NCBI GenBank assembly: GCA_964017125.1
Contig: OZ024914.1
Location: 25,549,623 to 25,613,622, forward strand
Source: Flabesymbios commensalis
Lineage: Eukaryota > Annelida > Polychaeta > Terebellida > Flabelligeridae
Direction: 5' to 3'
DNA: 64,000 nucleotides
The position numbers were made by a program, and so were the translations under genes. Below the pieces are notes generated by a model. The model saw nothing but the letters and a program-made list of their open reading frames with translations. It searched no databases and was not told the origin of the DNA. Shown in pieces: positions 22,373 through 33,960 of the stretch (position 1 is the first letter of the stretch; every line of letters begins with the position of its first letter).

Positions 22373-23490
22373 TGGCTTGACTATTTGAGTCCCATGAGCC
22401 GCTCATAGTGACTTTGTTTGTCACAAAGATATGCTCAAACTGAAAAGTATTCTGTCCAATCAGTCAGATTTATACAAAAGTATTCTGGACTGAAAGAGTT
22501 AAGCTAGCTAGGATGGCAGCAGTACATCGGGATATTTCTTTATGTAATCTGACACTCCCGATGAACACATAAACAGTAGACCATATGTCGTGAATGTGTG
22601 AACAGGGCCAGTTAATGGTAACATGGTATGACGTCTTCTTTAGATCCAGCTGACAACCACGGTAGATAACGACAATTATACGGTATTTTCATGAAGACGT
22701 ATAAATAGCAGCATATAAACATCTCCAGCGTGTGACGCCTCTGCTTTGTTTTAGATGACAGGCGATAATTTAAACACATTGTCAAAGTTTAAACTGAAGG
22801 GAAACACCCCTTACCTGTTAAGATTATAAATATATTTCTTCTAGCATTGAATTGAAGCTGTAATTCCCAGCAACAAATGAACAAAAATAATCGGAATATC
22901 CATTCGACGTTGATTAAATGTCCTACATTCGTTTGCCATGATATTCTCGTTTTTTTAATTCAAATATTACAAAAAAGTAAAAGTAAGTATCAAAGCGACT
23001 TAACCCTTTCACTACGGATGTCGCAATAATGCGACATTGTGCTACACTGCGGATGACATTACATAACTAGCAAGGTGATTCCCTTGGTTGAGGTTGTGAC
23101 AACTCCCAGTCACCCTTATTGACACGCAAGCGTGATAGGCAGGAAGTGAATGTCTTAAAGCATTTCATAGCCGAATATGACGTCATAATATAAAATACTA
23201 AATATGGTTGGAGATCCATAGTTATGACGGATCTGGCAATAAAAGGGTTAATTTGAAATAATTACACAATCTGACGTCATAATTTTGAAATAATTTCGCA
23301 GCGAAAGAGTTAATATCTGTCATAGCTTTTTAGAAATAACTTTCAAATCGGCATTTTTTAAAATAAATGTCAAAGATACTTTACATATTTCATAGATTTT
23401 AAAAATACCCTTTAAAGCGGAATTTTCAAATGTCAAAGATACTAAAAATATACATATTTCATAGTTTTTTAGAAATACCTTTCAAAAGGA
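22373..23490. other. Unassigned AT-rich stretch
   Basis: Contains a weak C-like arm at 22847-22905 and short repeated phrases (ATTTCATAG..TTTTTAGAAATA) at about 23320-23480. No gene. Confidence 0.45.
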
Positions 23491-23503
23491 TATGTTTGTC
23501 TTT

Positions 23504-23684
23504 TTAACCCTTTCAGCGCGAGGTCTTTAGACGTCTAAAGTCGGTCCCAGCACTGAAAGAGTGAAATATTCATAATGGCCGTAGACCCATAAAATAGGTA
23601 TTCAAATGAAGCAGAAAGAGCTCACCAAGACATTCATGAGGCTTCCATGGTTCACACCAAATATATTAGCGTTTTGAGGGTTAA
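23504..23684. mobile_element. A3: family A MITE with shortened hairpin
   Basis: TTAA flanks both ends. The hairpin end is on the left and is reduced to a simple TCTTTAGACGTCTAAAGTCG palindrome. The right end reads TTAGCGTTTTGAGGGTTAA. Confidence 0.83.
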
Positions 23685-23721
23685 CCCCTCTTTCTGCCTG
23701 ATAACATACCCTTCTAAACAA

Positions 23722-24636
23722 GTTACCCCTTACAGCGCGGGGATAGACTTTAAATCTGACGTCTGTAGACGTCACATTCCTTGCAGAGTAAGAATGAATT
23801 ATTCATAATGGCCGTAGACCCATAACATATGTATTCAAATGAATTAGAAAGAGCTAACTAAGTCAGTTATGATGATTTCGATTGAATAAAACTATTTAGT
23901 CTCCATGGTTTATATGAAAAGTAGAAGGGAAATTTGACGCATATGCGTCAATTGTATGGTTCCGCCATCACATGAGGCCCATGTAGGGCTACTCTATCTC
24001 TTCTCCCCCCTGACCTAGATTTTTCTGAGATATTGTGATGACAATGTTTGATAACAATTAGATGCACCACTTTTATGGAATAAAATGACAAAATCAATAT
24101 GGCCGCCGTAACGTTTTTGGTCGCACATGAAAACGGACAATACCAATAAACTCGCAGACTCCGGAGATCTATATACATGTATACCAAGTTTCAAAGCACT
24201 ACTGTGAATTGTGAAAAAAATAAAATTTAAGTTGAAAAAAAAATTAGTCGCCACCTGGCGGCCATTTTGATTATCGGTGAAAATCTGAAAATCTAATCAG
24301 GTCATCTCCATACTCATGAGTAGCTTCACAAAAAATTGGAGACATGTAATAATTTGTTAATAATGTTATCGCGTTAACAAAACATTTTTTTGACTCTTTG
24401 ACATTGACCTTGACCTATGACCTTAACCTTTGGTAAAAAATTTTGCCGGAGGGTTTGAATGTTTGTATAAATTATGAATTCAATCTGTTGGACCATGTTG
24501 GCGTAGTACACAAATACATGAACGGCCGGCAAACGGACGGACAGCCGGAAAGCCGGACGGACGGACAACCCGAGAACATAATGCCTTCGCTCGCTGCGCG
24601 GCAGAGGCATAAATATTCAGCGCTTCAAGGGTTATA
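23722..24636. mobile_element. A4: family A MITE split by repeat G1
   Basis: The hairpin end (CCCCTTACAGCGCGGGGATA) starts at 23726 after GTTA. The interior runs to about 23920, where repeat G1 interrupts it. The plain end resumes at about 24614 as ATATTCAGCGCTTCAAGGGT and ends in TTATAA. Confidence 0.75.
23921..24614. mobile_element. G1: (CGGA)-rich repeat inserted in A4
   Basis: Begins GAAGGGAAATTTGACGCAT and ends GCGCGGCAGAGGCATAAA. Shared with G2 at both ends, including ATGGCCGCCGTA and ACAACCCGAGA blocks. The middle (24265-24500) is unique to this copy and holds three TGACCT half-sites (24405-24423). CGGACGGA-type tracts precede the 3' end. Class unknown; an inverted pair GCCTCCGCC and GGCGGAGGC near the ends (clear in G2) suggests a DNA element. 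Confidence 0.75.
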
Positions 24637-25088
24637 AACCAAATGAAATACCACTGAAAATGGTTAAATATTTTCTGGTCGAAGCTCAAGTTATCATATG
24701 CTTAAATTGAAGCTATTTCTATTTTCAAAAAATGTATATCTATTCGTCATTTACGTCAGATACTACAAACACTAAAGATTTACATTATTATGGCACATAA
24801 AGGGTATAGGATTCATGCTGTTAAATTGCAAATCACTAAACAATCCATAAAGTATCAGATTCGTAACGTTCTCGGCCGTTCTTGGTAGGAGCATAGAGAC
24901 TACATCTGCCTGTGTATAGGGTGACACTCTAATCTGTAAACCCGTGTAGAATTGTGTTCACATGATACCGACAGACAGGGCATTCTGTATGCTCACAAGT
25001 ATAACTGTTAAAGTTAATCCATCAGAGTATGGGTACGACACACGTGTCCGGGTGGAGCTGCAGTCGTAAGAGAACAATTTACTGGAAA

Positions 25089-25185
25089 CATGAGACATCG
25101 CCCCTGTGTTAATTCAAGGTTGTGTCAGCGCCGAAGTCGGTGGCCCAACATTAAATCAACATAGGGAAATACCTCATGTTTATCG
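25089..25185. mobile_element. D11: decayed family D element
   Basis: CATGAGACATCGCCCCTGTG at left; GGTGGCCCAACATTAAATCA and CTCATGTTTATCGTG at right. Confidence 0.55.
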
Positions 25186-25267
25186 TGAAGTACGGTTAAA
25201 TACGACCGCTTGAACGTCATGGCTGAAAACGCCCCAAAACCACACTATCACATAAAACAAATGGTGT

Positions 25268-25331
25268 AATTTTTACCCACTTGAAGTTGTGTCTCGCTAC
25301 CGCGATCCACAACTTCATGTGGGTAAAAATT
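25268..25331. mobile_element. B3: solo family B hairpin
   Basis: A 64-bp hairpin, AATTTTTACCCACTTGAAG pairing with the mirror arm ending GGGTAAAAATT, loop region TCGCTACCGCGA. Terminal parts of the element are not recognisable. Confidence 0.8.
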
Positions 25332-25989
25332 CAAATTGATGGAATTCTAAATGACATATCTTACAGGATTAATTACAGTCAGTCAGAGTAAGCAAATACA
25401 CGACAATTGAAGGAAATGTTCCCATTTTATGACGCAAAAAATCGGTTTAATTAACAAAGATATGAGAGACATTATAGGAAATAAAGATGAATGAAGTACT
25501 TGACGATTTGTTAATTATCCGGGGCGTTCAGGATACAGACGGTTAAAGGTATGTGACAGGTAAGGTATTATAATTTGACCTCACACTTCATGTGTGATGA
25601 CCCCTTAAACCTCACCAGACAACCCACAGTTAACTGGTGAGTTATGTCTGCTGTCTGCTGGAAAACAGTCGTCAGCAAACGGGGGGCGTCTTAGAAATTC
25701 CGTAATTAAAGAAGCTGGGTTGCGAACTTGTGTGTGGCAATTACATTGCGCAAAAATAGTGTAATATTAGTATACAGAAAAGAGTTGCACAAGACAATAA
25801 CAAAACATTTGTTTACTTACTCAGCTCTGAAAGCCAATATGCCGATTGACACCTTTAATATTTTGGGATCGAGATTTCATCTCTCTCATTGCAAGGAGAA
25901 TAAAATCCGATTATATGTTTCTCGTTTATAGAAATAAATAAACAGCTCATCGGTTAAATTATTCTTTAAAAAATATATCGATTTTTTGG

Positions 25990-26038
25990 ATTTAAAGGGG
26001 CGTATGTGCCCAAGAGGCAGATACCCCCCTTTAATCTC
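25990..26038. repeat. F4: F-like hairpin
   Basis: TTTAAAGGGGCGTATGTGCC, then AAGAGGCAGATACCCCCCTT and TAA; core shortened. Confidence 0.55.
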
Positions 26039-26139
26039 AAACAGAGACACATCACACATCAAACCACATCATCCGACAATGCAGAATTTTTCAAAATTAA
26101 CCCAATTAATCGCACAACGTTTCCACTGATGAGAACACA

Positions 26140-26330
26140 CAGATAGTGAGTGTGTATGATGAGGGATCCATTGTGATGGTGAGATACCAGCCTGGAGGGA
26201 TATCAAATGAGGCTAATTCCCCGCAGTGTCACGGCGCAGGCGCGCAGGCTCACAATGCTTTATATCACTCGCCATCTGCTCATATATGTTTGTCTCAGGC
26301 TCTGTAGATTTACAACATCTGAGCTAACAT
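26140..26330. other. GC-richer, repeat-free island
   Basis: Contains GAGGCTAATTCCCCGCAGTG and CACGGCGCAGGCGCGCAGGC, then CACTCGCCATCTGCTCATAT. Frames closed on both strands; candidate non-coding element only. Confidence 0.2.
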
Positions 26331-26392
26331 ATAAAGCCAAAAGGCAGTAACTGCCTAATTTTCAACTTCCCATTGGCTTTGCTTTGATAGAC
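26331..26392. repeat. E3: partial family E hairpin
   Basis: AAAGCCAAAAGGCAGTAACT on the left; right arm reduced to CCCATTGGCTTTGC. CTGAGCTAAC is repeated on either side (about 26310 and 26400). Confidence 0.65.
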
Positions 26393-26426
26393 GTCCGTGT
26401 CTGAGCTAACCTGATACAGAACTGCT

Positions 26427-26490
26427 TATCAAAGCCAAAAGGCAGTATATGCTCACTTGAAAAGTAAGCAGTTACTGCATTTTAGCTTGA
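26427..26490. repeat. E4: family E hairpin
   Basis: AAAGCCAAAAGGCAGTATAT, CTTGAAAAGTAAGCAGTTAC, TGCATTTTAGCTT; 35 bp after E3. Confidence 0.72.
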
Positions 26491-26629
26491 GGGGTTGTAC
26501 TTGGCTATTCTGGCGATTTTTATGAACCATTTTAATACTATTACTCAGTTTTCTTCGTTTTGAAACTGGTGATCGAAGGCTAAAGGCTAAACTGGTCTGA
26601 GAAAAAGGCCCCGTTGAATTACGAATTCT

Positions 26630-26745
26630 GTGTCTGGAGGGCAGTGTCATCTCTTCATCTCGCCAACCTTAGGAGGTTATCCAAGCCCAGCTTGACTTAT
26701 ATGTGCACAAAGGTGGCCTAAAACCCCATTCATTTCATTTTTATT
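26630..26745 (+). mobile_element. S2: SINE body fragment
   Basis: CTGTGTCTGGAGGGCAGTGT to CACAAAGGTGGCCTAAAACC and CCATTCATTTCATTTTT; the tRNA-like head is missing. Confidence 0.78.
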
Positions 26746-26796
26746 TACGTTGAACAAATCACAGTTGATTTGCTTAAACGCAATCAGATTTAAATC

Positions 26797-26862
26797 AGCC
26801 GGTCCTGGAATCGAACCCAGGACCCATGTTGTCCAGAATGTTAACCGCTGGACCATTTACAA
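26797..26862 (-). repeat. tRNA-like head of a second SINE type (or tRNA pseudogene)
   Basis: On the minus strand: TGGTCCAGCGGTTAACATT (A box) and a perfect T-arm, CCTGGGTTCGATTCCAGG (B box). There is no convincing acceptor stem, so it is not annotated as a tRNA gene. Confidence 0.65.
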
Positions 26863-27201
26863 TAGAACAGGGATTGAATAATACGGAGCTAAGACTTAAG
26901 CCTAACAACACATATTTCCACATGGCTATTTATGTCTTCTTCAGCGGGATCAAAGTTAGTCAGCTGAAATTGGAGTTGATTCAGATGTCGGTTTTCAGGG
27001 CGAGATCGATAATAAACCCTTCACCTGCTAGAGCCACGTATATGCCTCACAGATATTTATTTCAATGCACAAAAATTAAACTAAAATGCCACAGCCCATC
27101 CAAATACAGATAGTTTGAGCCTTCATTTGAATAGGCTATACTTGTTTTTCTATACGAATATTTTCTGTAAGATATGGTGAAATTACTGAGTATGTAGAGG
27201 G

Positions 27202-27397
27202 TTAAACTTTACACCGCTGAGGCACGAATATAGTCTTATCGGCCAATTAAATGGCAGTTATTGGGAACAAAATGTGTGCTTAAACAGCAAGATTTGCAAA
27301 AGTTTGGTCACAAATGAAAAAAAATATGCGTAATTTTCACCCACTTGAAGTTGTGGATAAAAATTTAAATTATTTAACTCAGCGCTTCAAGGGTTAA
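27202..27397. mobile_element. B4: family B MITE with half a hairpin
   Basis: TTAA at both ends. Interior as in other B copies (AAATGTGTGCTTAAACA), but after CACCCACTTGAAGTTGTGGA the second arm is deleted. Right end CAGCGCTTCAAGGGTTAA. Confidence 0.82.
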
Positions 27398-27652
27398 TAA
27401 TACGTACAAATATGTGTAACAAAGCCACCAGAACACGCTCCGAATCGCGCTGGATTTACCCAAACAGCTGCCATTAAAGAATCCTAAATTACAAATCGCC
27501 CACAAAGTTAAAGTACACGAGCCTTTTCTCCTCCTGTTTATTGGAAAACACATTTACAACGGATTATCTTGTTATTCTTGGTTTTACGAGAGCCTTTATG
27601 ACAAAGCTGACACCGGCTGTGGGCTGTTTGGAAAAGGTATTACAAGAAATAG

Positions 27653-27731
27653 TCAGCAAAGAAAAGCGTATGGGTCGATGCTGGGCCAACGTGAGGTGAC
27701 GTTGGCCCAGCATTGTTCCATAATCTTGTGA
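27653..27731. mobile_element. D12: family D element
   Basis: GATGCTGGGCCAACGT pairs with ACGTTGGCCCAGCATT around GAGGTG. Confidence 0.72.
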
Positions 27732-27794
27732 CTGTGTCCAGTGAGGTCAAGCAATAAGCATTCTTTTGTGGACACTGAATGTATGGTATTGGCC

Positions 27795-27866
27795 CTTCAT
27801 TTGGTCGATGTTGAGCCAACGTCAAAACGTTGACTCGGCATTGAGGCGACATTGATTGTGCTTCCT
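27795..27866. mobile_element. D13: family D element
   Basis: GTCGATGTTGAGCCAACGTC pairs with ACGTTGACTCGGCATTGA; about 65 bp after D12. Confidence 0.65.
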
Positions 27867-28214
27867 TTAGTAGGGTAGGATTGTATTGTAGCTCCCAGAA
27901 TAATTACACATCCATAAATATTTGCCATACTTTGTTATTTATATTATGGCTGCAGATTAAAACATTATTATTTTTTTTATTTATGCACAAGATTTCCAAA
28001 TTCAAACATGATATTCACCTACTTTGAGTAGGCCTAACTGTTGTGGATCAGAATGGCGGGACAAATTGACGCTCATCCAATTTATCTAATTTAGCTTACA
28101 GCTCGCGCCACGAAATTCAATCTTACGCTGATATACAAAATGCTAGACAAATTATTTCAGATGATTGTCTAGCCTTATTAATATATCGGGTATCCGAAGA
28201 TTAAATAAGTTTAA

Positions 28215-28774
28215 CTAGAAGGGAAATTTGACGCATATGCGTCAATTGCATGCCTCCGCCATCACACGAGGCCCATGTAGGACTACTCTATCTCTTCTCT
28301 CCCTGACCTAGATTTTTCCGAGATATCGTGATGACAAAGTTTGATAACAATAAGATGCACCACTTTTATGGAATGAAATGACAAAATCAATATGGCCGCC
28401 GTAGCCTCGCTTTCGGTCGCACATCAAACCGGACAATATCAATAGATTCGCAGACACCGAAGTCATATATATACCAAGTTTCAAAGCACTACTGTGAATT
28501 GTGAAAAAAACAATTCAGTCGAAAAAAAAAATTAGTCGCCAGCTGTCGGCCATTTTGATTATCTGTGAACATGACTTAGACTTTCGTGAGGTCTATTACT
28601 GGTATTAAAATGATGAAACTGTTAGCTTCAGTTGTTATTGAATTAGGCCTATAGCGATGAAAATAATGACCGGACGGACGGACAGACAGACAGACAGACA
28701 TACACCCGGACAGCCGGACGGACGGACAACCCGAGACCATAATGCCTTCACTCGCTTCGCGGCGGAGGCATAAA
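28215..28774. mobile_element. G2: second copy of repeat G
   Basis: Same start (GGGAAATTTGACGCATA) and end (GCGGCGGAGGCATAAA) as G1. GCATGCCTCCGCC near the start and GGCGGAGGCAT at the end are inverted repeats. Includes a (GACA)n-like tract before the CGGACGGACGG tract. Confidence 0.78.
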
Positions 28775-29086
28775 AATGTTTCTATATTATTGTATCCTAT
28801 CGTATCTAAAGTCCTAGTTACACCCCTTCAACTATCCAAACTTCATGCGATCGGACGACTTGTCGGAGATAATTGTTGCTATAATACATGTTCCAACGAT
28901 CAATCAATTTCCAACGTGTCGTGAATACTGAACATTCTTAATTTCATGTCCTATACGGATGCCTCCATATGTGTCTATTACTCATTAACAAGTGATGGAG
29001 CTCTGTTTTTTTAAACGATCGCTAGATAGAAAATGTGGATAGTGAGTGAATATTGTTCTAAGTCGCTTTCTGCATATTGTCGCAAC

Positions 29087-29147
29087 ATATTTATATCCAG
29101 ACCGCTATATACAGTGTCACTGTATATAGCGGTCTGGATATAAATAT
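29087..29147. repeat. Perfect 61-bp palindrome, 30-bp arms
   Basis: Arms start ATATTTATATCCAGACCGCT, tip CAGTG-T-CACTG, with a 1-nt spacer and no mismatch. Not related to the other families; no other copy seen in the window. Confidence 0.93.
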
Positions 29148-29263
29148 AGAGGATTTCGACAGGCGCACGGGGAAAACTTTCCTGGGGTCAACTGGCATAG
29201 TATAGTCGTGAGAAATAAAGCAGCGGAATGATTCACGATAGGTCGTCGAATCCTGTTGTGACT

Positions 29264-29506
29264 TTATCCCTTTCAGCGTGCGGATCAAATTTAGACGTCA
29301 GAATCTGACGTCCACGTCAGATTCTGACGTCTAAAGTTGATCCCCGCACTGAAAGAGTAAAATATTTATAATGGCCGTAGACTCCTAACATAGGTATTCA
29401 AATGAAGCAGAAAGAGCTAACTAGGACATTTATGATGCTTTCAAATTGAAAAAACCCTTTGGTCTCCATGGTTTATACAAAATATTTTAGCACTTTGAAG
29501 GGTTAA
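29264..29506. mobile_element. A5: family A MITE
   Basis: Hairpin end on the left (CCCTTTCAGCGTGCGGATCA), plain end on the right (AGCACTTTGAAGGGTTAA). The left TTAA has become TTAT. The internal inverted copy of the terminal sequence (CCCCGCACTGAAAGAG) is clear at about 29342-29357. Confidence 0.85.
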
Positions 29507-29812
29507 AGTATTGACTGACAAAGACACCTACATATAACTATAAATTGAAATTGTCGTCTTCGTGATCAATGCTTACAGACATCTGTTGTGCGCATGAAGT
29601 CAAGCTGTCACCCCCAGCCTTAGCTTTAGTCACGTGTCCCTTTACCATTGTTTACAAAGGCAACGAATAGCGAAGTGATTAAAAAGTGAATAAAGCACCT
29701 GGGATATTTAACGCGCTTCTCTCGTTTATGTACAGAGGTATTTTTTTCTTGAATCCTGAAAATCGAAAAGTTGTACCACTGTTAGAGTCAGGGCGCTTTG
29801 CATCGCTTTAAT

Positions 29813-30035
29813 TTAACCCTTTAACCGCCGGTGCCGCATATATTCGGGTTTTCATTTTTTATTAGCACATTAGGAACTACATTTAAATTTTTAAATAAGG
29901 TAAAGATAAAATGTGACATCAACCAGCAAGATTTGAAAAGTGTTGCCCTCCATTTTGTCAAATCTGAATAATTTTCACTCACTTGAAGTTGTGGATCGCG
30001 TCAACGAGACACAACTTTGGCGGTTAAAGTGTTAA
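29813..30035. mobile_element. B5: family B MITE, CCGCCGGTGCCGC subtype
   Basis: TTAA flanks both ends. Left end reads CCCTTTAACCGCCGGTGCCG followed by CATATATTCGGGTTTTC. The right hairpin (CACTTGAAGTTGTGGATCGC ... GACACAACTTTGG) is truncated in its second arm. Confidence 0.85.
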
Positions 30036-30350
30036 CTGATATAATTCCACATAACATCAATACGTTTGATCTATGACATTGCAAGCAATAATATTTTTTT
30101 GTCACAGCAATCGCCCGTTCTGGGTGCTCAGCATGGCCATAATATAAGTTATTCTGGAAGATTTTGTTTCCAGGTAATTCACATTTGAAGTGCGTACTGA
30201 GAAAACGAGGTCAGTCTAGTACTAGAGGAGCGCGCAGCGCGAGGGCTGACGCGAGATTATGCACTAGTTCTGGTATAAACCTTATAGTGCCTCTCTCTTT
30301 TCACCTGATATCAGGTCAGTCAGAGGGCACATCTCTTTTTAAGCAGCGTT

Positions 30351-30459
30351 CCCATCAAACACGAGACATCGACTCAATGTTGTACCAATGTTGGGACACC
30401 GTCTACGACGCTGGCCCAGCATTGGTAAAACATTGGGTCGATGTCTCGCGTTTGCTGGG
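30351..30459. mobile_element. D14: well-preserved family D element
   Basis: 109 bp. CCCATCAAACACGAGACATC at left mirrors GATGTCTCGCGTTTGCTGGG at right; core CACCGTCTACGACGCTGG. Confidence 0.85.
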
Positions 30460-32510
30460 GTTGGTTTAAAATTCAAGGCTTTTCTAACGGTTCAATTCTT
30501 TGTCTAAATTGGGACATCACAGAACTAACATAGAGATGTATTGGTATGTTGTAACCAAGAAGGTCTCGCAGAACCTCATCGGCGTGACTGAATAATTGGG
30601 GATAAAATCCGAAATACCACTACATATCCATTGGAACATAATTATGCTATGGACATTCAGCTCAGAAAATATTACATGATGTAATCGCGACAAGCGAAAT
30701 GGCATTTCGAGTAAAAAGATTAAAAAAAACTGTTTTATTTTTCACACATCTATCATACCTAAATTGATCCCTTCTGTGTGTCACAACTACCACGAAAACA
30801 TACAATAACAATCTGATAATGGTGAGGCCAACTTTTATACGGTACGAAAACAAACATTACAATCTTTCCCTTTATATATTTCCAAGTCAAATCTACATGT
30901 ATAAAAAAAAAGTCCCCAAAAAATCTAAATAGCTGCCGTCTTCCCAAACGTTGACCAGATCATCTGATATACCTAGAAAACTAATGATATCCCGCCCACA
31001 AGCTTTTTGTCGAACATCTTGAAAAATGGATCGACGCAAAAATATCTGGAAAGAACAGACGAGAATTGCGGCAGCAATTCGCGGCTTGTAGGGGATGAAG
31101 ATGACAATGGTAAAGTTCAGGTTCTAAAGGGTTGAATTGCGACGATGCGTCGTATCTGCAAGGTGTGTTTGGAATGAAAAGGTTTGCTAGTCTGTGATTT
31201 CATGTGTCAAGAGATAAATGTAGCCCTGATTATGACCCGTTTTCACTGTGCAAAATGGATAGATAATAAATAATCACATAATGTGGTATTGCCGCCTCGG
31301 AATCTGTACTGAAATCCCTTCTCTCGTAGAAATGATATCTCAAATGATAATTAGATTTCGCTACATAGAGCCTTGAACTATTCTTTTTGAAAAGCTTCAT
31401 CTGACAAATGAAAGCCAATTAATTAGCCGACAGCGATGTACATGTATAAAGAGTTATATGCCTAATAATAATTTACGCCATGGTCTAGATCCATGTTAAC
31501 ATTTTCATTCAGTGGTATAGGACTTGATGCTGCCAATGAAACTCTAGGTCTTTCAGATAAATATCCTTGTTTCTACCCTCTCAATATGAGCAGACGATCA
31601 CGTTAATGGGGGCCTCGTCGAGTTAAGGTTGAAATCAGTGTATTGACGTTAATTTCACACAGGGCCACGCGCTGCGCGCTCCTTTGCCGAAACGTTCGAA
31701 CTGTCACACGGCTGGTTCAATCAAGGAATCTCAATCTCTATTGAATTTCCTTGGTTCAATATACAATTGGTGGCGTCGATGTCACATAACCAGATATTAG
31801 TCTTGGTGATGTGACATTCAGAAGAGAGTTGACAGAAATAGACCCGTAACAGAGAAAAATATTCAGTGAGGCATTCCCGGCTAGCAATAAACGCTACTTT
31901 AACTATTAATTTTAAGTAAAAATAAATACAAATTAATAAAAATCTATGCAATTCATTTGATGACTATTTGAAAAAAATCACTTGCTGTCTGAATCTAAGT
32001 TGTCAGTTCATCGTGTAGGTTAATATTTGTGTTTTGGCGAATAATATCTCAAGATTGTGTTCACAAAAAAGAGCCTAAATTTGAAAAGAAAATCGTGAAC
32101 TAGTGCCCTACATGCATATTGTGGATATGAAACCACATAAGACACATCCAATGCATTGTTTAGTAAGGCTCACTGATGTATATCATTGAGAAATGACTCG
32201 TGTAGGCATATATATCATTGACAAATGACTCGTATATCACTTACAAATGACTCGTGTATATTATAATTATCATAGATAAATTGAGACATGGCTTGTGGCC
32301 GATAAGAACCTTGTCTTTTCCTTGTTTTATGCGCTGGCCAGTACAGAGGTTGTGCATGGTTGAGGACGGGTAGCCTACCATAATAATTGAACACAAGAGA
32401 AAGGGCTTCTCGGAAGAAATCCGATCAGGACCACGCCTGTAATCTGGCGTCATATCAACTCCCGCCAAATGGACTGCCTGCCAGTTTTCCTGCAGGCTGC
32501 CAGAAAAAGA
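30460..32510. other. Unassigned stretch
   Basis: No gene recognised. Contains hairpin Q copy 1 and a short tandem phrase ATATCATTGA(C)AAATGACTCG repeated about three times at 32178-32255. Confidence 0.5.
31722..31755. repeat. Small hairpin Q, copy 1
   Basis: AAGGAATCTCAAT and ATTGAATTTCCTT pair with one mismatch around CTCT. Second copy at 56417. Confidence 0.7.
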
Positions 32511-32511
32511 C

Positions 32512-32585
32512 AAATGTCACCAAGCAGCAATACGCCGGCTCGCAGTTGGGCCAACGTCGGCAGACGTATTGCCGCCTGGTGACAT
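32512..32585. mobile_element. D15: D-like palindrome
   Basis: GTCACCAAGCAGCAATACGC pairs loosely with TATTGCCGCCTGGTGAC; core GTTGGGCCAACGTCGG. Confidence 0.5.
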
Positions 32586-32853
32586 TGCAGAATTACTTCC
32601 CAGCGCTTGGTGCGCGACAGGAAAAATCTGATACACGGCGGCTGAATAGAATGAACAGGGAAAGGTTAGGGCAGGGCAACGACGCCTTCTGTTGTGGTGT
32701 CACGCCCGTCCTGTGATGATGCCCCAGTCTCCCGTTACCCGGGGAGAAGTCGCCAAGGCGGATCAAAGACGGGCTAGTGTCTGAGGCATTGGACCAACAC
32801 TCATCCGACGTCTGATATGCGCTGCTTACAGTTTGTAAAATTCAGGTCTCTCC

Positions 32854-33069
32854 TTGCCCGAACAGAGAAGAATCAAAAGAGAAACACGCTGTGTCTCAAA
32901 TTTGTGCCCAGGAATAACTCATGCTGAGTTACCATCAGCTGCTCAAGGAGCTTGGGTTTCATGTGAAGTGGATTCACCATCACCAGGTGATCCAAGGCGA
33001 CAAGGCCCCCTCGACACCAAAAAGGTGATTCAGCGATGTACATGTCATGAAAATATGTTTCTGCCATGA
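32854..33069 (+). pseudogene. Coding-like fragment of unknown origin
   Basis: Two overlapping plus-strand frames look protein-like. One reads MLSYHQLLKELGFHVKWIHH and stops after about 35 codons. The other contains ITHAELPSAAQGAWVSCEVD and ends CHENMFLP at 33069. Codon choice in the first is G/C-rich at third positions, unlike the flanks. It may be a decayed transposase or a host exon remnant; no family motif is visible. Confidence 0.25.
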
Positions 33070-33659
33070 ACTGACACCTATTGTATTTGGCAGCTGTCAG
33101 GCAGAAACTACAAAAACTAGTATCAAGTATTAATGCAAGCAAGACATCGTATTTGCATTGTGTGTACCTTTTTATTGTCCACCCAAGCTATGATTCTGTT
33201 CCGATTTACAGATTAATGAACAATTCCCCTTTAAACATAATATCCTGATACCTATTGTATTTGACAGTTTGTATATGCCAACTAGTTCGAATTGGATGAC
33301 TAATTTTAACGCCCAAGTTTGTATCTCTGTTGAAAACCAGTTTTATGTCGTAAAACCAGACGCGACATTCAAACCCGAAACCTGATAGATTGCAGCAGAT
33401 GTGACACAGTGCAGCCACCAAAATCAAAGCAAAAACATCGATGATTTTTAGGTCTGACGACAGCAGTGTAGCAAAATAAAACACTATAGTAAACCGCACA
33501 GCTTATGGCATTTCTCACATGTTTATTAAACGATGTAAGTTAGACCTACGCACCATGCAGCGATGTTTACTATAGATTCCTTGCTTAGATCAACGATTAT
33601 CATCCTTTCTCTAAATACATCGTAAAAATAAGGAGACGTGATGAATATACACGTTGATT

Positions 33660-33960
33660 ACACAGCTCACCACATTTCTACGTGGAGAGCGGTGATGACA
33701 TAAAACTGATGACTGCCGTTTTTATTGAGATTTTCACGGCGCGTCGTCAGGCGGGGTCAGGTGTTTAACGTTCCGCACATATTTGGTCCGTCATGTCAAA
33801 ATCCATCAATAATCGGCACTCTCCCCCCCCCCCCCATCCGCCCCATGGCCTAGCATTCAGACAACATTGGCTGTAGTTTTCAGGGTCGGGGCTCGCTAGC
33901 CTCGGCGGGGGGCAGTCAGACCTCTGTAATCAGAGCCTGCTGAGTGAAAAATAGATAAAG
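33660..33960. other. GC-richer, repeat-free island
   Basis: Includes GTTTTTATTGAGATTTTCAC, GGCGGGGTCAGGTGTTTAAC (T-box-like AGGTGT) and a C-run at 33822. No convincing ORF. Could be a conserved non-coding element. Confidence 0.2.

Noticed and set aside
26797-26862. Functional tRNA gene
   Set aside because: A and B boxes and the T-arm are good but no acceptor stem pairs; better explained as a SINE head.
29087-29147. MicroRNA precursor
   Set aside because: A perfect 30-bp stem with a 1-nt loop is not a typical metazoan pre-miRNA fold.
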